Of a stretch of DNA of 33,772 nt, positions 31,108 through 33,772 are shown piece after piece; within the stretch, counting starts at the first letter, position 1; every line of letters starts with the position of its first letter. Source of the DNA: Saprospiraceae bacterium (GTDB lineage: Bacteria > Bacteroidota > Bacteroidia > Chitinophagales > Saprospiraceae); NCBI GenBank assembly GCA_027486765.1, contig JAIXOO010000391.1, positions 1 to 33,772 of the forward strand, given 5' to 3'. Position numbers and translations under genes: made by a program. The notes under the pieces are model-generated. The model saw only the letters and a list, made by a program, of their open reading frames with translations, did no database searches and was not told the DNA's origin.

Positions 31108-33525
31108 CTAAAACCTCAACTTCCCCCCAATCATCACATTCCTTCCCGCCATCGGATACAAGCCCTGATCCACGGCCCCTTGCCCGGCATAAATGTACCG
31201 ATACGACCAGGCATTAGAGGAGTACATGGCGTCGAACAAATTATTCACCCACAAACTCAGTTCCAACTGCCGCAACAATTGCCCCTTGTGCTGGTACACC
31301 ACCCTTAAGTCGCTAAATGAATAAGCCTTTAGCGTATTGCTGGCGTCGCCAGAGTTGTCAACAAACTGCTGTCCAACGTAGCGGGTGAGCAAAGACAGGG
31401 TCAAATTTTGTTTTTCGGCCCAAGTCCCCCTTTGAAACGGCGAAAAAGCCAACTCCGCCCCCGCAATTACATTTGGTGAAAGTGCCAAATCTGCCTGCTC
31501 CCGTACAAACTGCTGCTGGCCCAGCCAGTTGAAATCGGCATCGTAGTCGTCGAGGAATTCGGTGAAGCTGACAATTTTGTTGCGGCTGAAGGCTACATTA
31601 CCCTGGACGCGCAGCATTGGATTCAATTGATAGCCGCCACTCAGTTCAAGCCCCAGGCGGTAACTTTTGGGGATGTTGATTTTGATGGGTGCCCCCACGT
31701 CGTTGATCTGCCCGGTTACGGCCAGTTGATCACGGTAGTACATGTGGAAGAAGGCCAGTTCCAGTGCGCCTTTTTTGCCCGCATATTTGTAGCCCAATTC
31801 AGTATCATACAAACGCTCTGGCTTAGGGGCATTGGGCAAGGCACTGAGGTAATCATCCCGATTGGGCTCGCGATTGGCTACCGCAAAGGAGCCATACCAG
31901 GTACTACGGCTGTTGGGCAGGTAGCTCAAACCAAATTTGGGGTTGAAAAAGCCCAGCTGATCCTCCAGGCTGATGTCCCGTTTTTGGCGGTCGTTGCCCT
32001 CCAGCGAGTAGCTGATCGAACGCACTTGCAAGTCAGCGTAGGCATACAGGCTGCGGGCCAGCTGGTAATTGAGTTTGGCATATACGTTGAAGTCTTTTTT
32101 CAAAGAAGTACTTTGGTAGTACTTGTCCCCCGGCACATAATCGCCAGAGTATTGCAACCAAGGCAGTTTGCCATAATGCCGCCCATCGTAAATGCTGTAG
32201 CCGCCGCCGAGGCTGAAGTCAACTTTGCCCTTATTGTAGCTTAGCGCGTACACGCCGCCATAAAAGTCGTTGTCGAGCCAAAGCTGGCGCACCAAATCAG
32301 TGGATCCGATGGAGTCATTGGGCGCTTGAATGTTGTAGTCGGCGAAGGATTCCCCGGCCTTGTACTGCTCATAAAAACCCAGCCCACGGGTGTAGTGTAA
32401 GGCCAAATTCAGGTTCCAGGCCGGAGCAATGGCCCGGTTAAAAATCAGTTGGTAATGGGTTTGACGGTAATTGTCCACCTCATTGTCGTAAGGCTCGCCG
32501 GGTTTTTCGGTACCTGCCGAGTTGAAGGTGCGGGTTTTTCGGTCATTGATTAAATTGGCTGGCACTCCATTCCAGGCCTGGTAGGTGATTTCGTGACCCG
32601 AAAATACATTCAGGCGCAAGAGTTGCTTTTGGCCTGTCCAGGCTGCTGATACAAAATAGGAATTGAGATCAGAACGCGCTCTGTCGATGTAGCCATCAGA
32701 ACTGATTTTGGACAAACGCCCATCAATGCTGAAACCACTTTTGAGCAAGCCCGTTCCAAACTGCACATTGCTGCGCAAGGTGTTGAAGGAACCCACGGTG
32801 CCATTCAGTTCCGCATAAGCTTCCTGGTTTACTTTAGCGGTATTGAGGTTGATACTGGCCCCAAAAGCTGCTGCCCCATTGGTCGAAGTACCTACTCCAC
32901 GCTGGATTTGCACGTCATTGGTGGAACTGGCAAAATCGGGCATGTTGACCCAAAATACCCCCTGCGATTCCGAATCATTCAGTGGAATACCATTGATTGT
33001 CACGTTGATCCGGGTCGCGTCGGTGCCCCGGATGCGGATGCCGGTGTAGCCAATACCCGTACCCGCATCGGAAGTGACCACCGCGGAGGGCGTCCATTGC
33101 AGGATAAAGGGCACGTCTTGCCCCTGGTTGTTTTTGCCAATTTGTTCGGCATTCAAGTTGCTGTAAGTCATCGGTGTTTTGCGGTCAGAGCGGGTACTTT
33201 TGACCACCAGCGCATCCATAGAATAGGTTTTTTCGCTCAGCACAAAAGTCATTTCCTGAGTGCTGTTCAAGTCCACGGTTTCCACCAGATCCTGATAGCC
33301 TACATAACTGATCACCAGTTGATAGCTCCCGGCAGTAAGATTGGGTAAACTAAACCCGCCAAAACGATCAGTGGTGGTGCCTCTTTTGAGGCCTTCCAAC
33401 CAAACATTGGCCCCGGCCAAACCCTGGCCAGTAGCATCAGTAATTTTTCCGCGCAAACTTACTTGCGCCCAGGCACTGCTGCTCAACAGGCAGAGCAATG
33501 CCAGCATCAAAACATTGGATTTCAT
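31108..33525 (-). CDS. TonB-dependent receptor under TPP riboswitch (probable thiamin uptake)
   Basis: Outer-membrane active transporter. ATG at 33525 gives 805 residues with a clean signal peptide (MKSNVLMLALLCLLSSSAWAQ); ATG at 33543 would add six residues. Domains: carboxypeptidase-regulatory-like (about 22-100, VSLRGKITDATGQGLAGANVWLEGLKRGTTTD), plug (MTYSNLNAEQIGKNNQGQDVPFILQWTPSAVVTSDAGTG then IRIRGTDATRINVTINGIPLND), and a barrel ending with GRNVMIGGKLRF. It lacks SusC-specific features and a SusD partner. Because a TPP riboswitch precedes it, thiamin or a thiamin precursor is the likely substrate; such riboswitch-linked receptors are established in Bacteroidota. No PnuT-like inner-membrane transporter gene follows; the next gene is unrelated and behind a terminator. 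Confidence 0.9.
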   Translation of the reverse strand: MKSNVLMLALLCLLSSSAWAQVSLRGKITDATGQGLAGANVWLEGLKRGTTTDRFGGFSLPNLTAGSYQLVISYVGYQDLVETVDLNSTQEMTFVLSEKTYSMDALVVKSTRSDRKTPMTYSNLNAEQIGKNNQGQDVPFILQWTPSAVVTSDAGTGIGYTGIRIRGTDATRINVTINGIPLNDSESQGVFWVNMPDFASSTNDVQIQRGVGTSTNGAAAFGASINLNTAKVNQEAYAELNGTVGSFNTLRSNVQFGTGLLKSGFSIDGRLSKISSDGYIDRARSDLNSYFVSAAWTGQKQLLRLNVFSGHEITYQAWNGVPANLINDRKTRTFNSAGTEKPGEPYDNEVDNYRQTHYQLIFNRAIAPAWNLNLALHYTRGLGFYEQYKAGESFADYNIQAPNDSIGSTDLVRQLWLDNDFYGGVYALSYNKGKVDFSLGGGYSIYDGRHYGKLPWLQYSGDYVPGDKYYQSTSLKKDFNVYAKLNYQLARSLYAYADLQVRSISYSLEGNDRQKRDISLEDQLGFFNPKFGLSYLPNSRSTWYGSFAVANREPNRDDYLSALPNAPKPERLYDTELGYKYAGKKGALELAFFHMYYRDQLAVTGQINDVGAPIKINIPKSYRLGLELSGGYQLNPMLRVQGNVAFSRNKIVSFTEFLDDYDADFNWLGQQQFVREQADLALSPNVIAGAELAFSPFQRGTWAEKQNLTLSLLTRYVGQQFVDNSGDASNTLKAYSFSDLRVVYQHKGQLLRQLELSLWVNNLFDAMYSSNAWSYRYIYAGQGAVDQGLYPMAGRNVMIGGKLRF

Positions 33526-33566
33526 GAAAAAAAGTTGGCCCATAATAGTTGATTATGGGAAGTTAG

Positions 33567-33613
33567 CCCATGAATTCATTCGCGGGGAATTAGCCCGTGA
33601 ATTTATTCGCGGG
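33567..33613. repeat. Pair of REP-like hairpins in the receptor leader
   Basis: Hairpin 1 at 33567-33586 (CCCATGAAT / ATTCGCGGG) and hairpin 2 at 33594-33613 (CCCGTGAA / TTCGCGGG), seven bases apart, both preceded by TAG. Same format and length as the pair at 4898-4956. They lie between the TPP aptamer and the receptor start codon, so they are part of the mRNA leader. Confidence 0.7.
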
Positions 33614-33692
33614 AAATCACCAGTCGAGGGGTTCGACGGTGTAATACCTTCGTGCACCTGGGGCTTGCCGCAAAGCAAGTTTGTCGAAGGTG

Positions 33693-33770
33693 CTCATTTT
33701 CCTCTCCAGAATTACCTGGCAGGTTCAATGGGTATGATCTCAGCCCGTTCGGTTGGGCACCCCAAATGAG
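33693..33770 (-). promoter_or_regulatory. TPP (thiamin pyrophosphate) riboswitch aptamer
   Basis: The minus strand carries the THI-box core in order: P1 strand CTCATTT, GGGGTGCCC, the invariant GGGCTGAGATCATACCC, TTGAACCTG, CAGGTAATTCTGG, GAGGAAAATGAG closing P1. CTCATTT (33770-33764) pairs with AAATGAG (33699-33693). Downstream on the same strand, CACCTTCG and CGAAGGT, and CTTGC/GCAAG, can form further hairpins (about 33640-33692), a possible expression platform. No T-run terminator is visible there, so translational control or RNA-stability control is more likely. It sits about 170 bases before the TonB receptor ATG. Confidence 0.93.
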
Positions 33771-33772
33771 AA

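Noticed and set aside
33567-33613. REP-like hairpins considered as riboswitch terminator
   Set aside because: No T-run follows either stem on the minus strand, and the same hairpin format occurs unrelated to any riboswitch at 4898-4956.

Overview
The window reads as chromosomal DNA from a Bacteroidota bacterium, most likely of the Saprospiria type (Haliscomenobacter-like; inferred from gene style, not from a database). The pointers are a SusC/SusD pair, a giant secreted protein with a type IX secretion (T9SS) C-terminal domain, PorT-type beta-barrels, a three-gene SdhCAB, a bifunctional nuclease with a UVR tail, and several exact matches to the Bacteroidota promoter (TTG, 20 bases, TAnnTTTG).

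Layout. 1-1704 (minus): start of rnr (RNase R, cut by the window edge) behind an unrecognised gene. 1826-5760 (plus): promoter and sdhC-sdhA-sdhB. 5850-5950: promoter plus hairpin plus terminator, a candidate small RNA. 6119-7758: two convergent outer-membrane beta-barrel genes. 7841-9967 (minus): a 39-residue protein, a two-helix membrane protein, a YihY-family membrane protein and a PA2169/DUF2383 four-helix protein, looking like a stress or envelope group. 10185-13105 (minus): a flotillin-like SPFH protein and a MoxR AAA+ ATPase. 13305-19709 (plus): complete nqrABCDEF operon for the Na+-pumping NADH:quinone reductase. 19733-25520 (plus): a lipoprotein of unknown role and a SusC/SusD pair. 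25667-26263 (minus): bifunctional nuclease. 26860-30930 (minus): a 1356-residue T9SS-secreted protein with PPC, BACON-like and SprB-like repeats. 31108-33770 (minus): a TonB-dependent receptor under a TPP riboswitch, hence probably a thiamin or thiamin-precursor transporter.

Functionally the window holds two dehydrogenases feeding the quinone pool: succinate dehydrogenase and Na+-NQR. NQR also exports sodium. Most other genes are envelope genes for import, export or membrane organisation.

The most unusual signal is non-coding. Four intergenic spaces (4813-4852, 13117-13236, 17481-17589, 18212-18302) hold short arrays of degenerate 8-base units of the form RRGTTnnn. In three of them the array is followed by an inverted copy around a small hairpin. 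Two fill the nqrD-nqrE and nqrE-nqrF spacers almost completely. A separate family of 20-base IS200/REP-like hairpins occurs as pairs between sdhA and sdhB and between the TPP riboswitch and its receptor gene. No transposase, CRISPR array, tRNA or rRNA was found.
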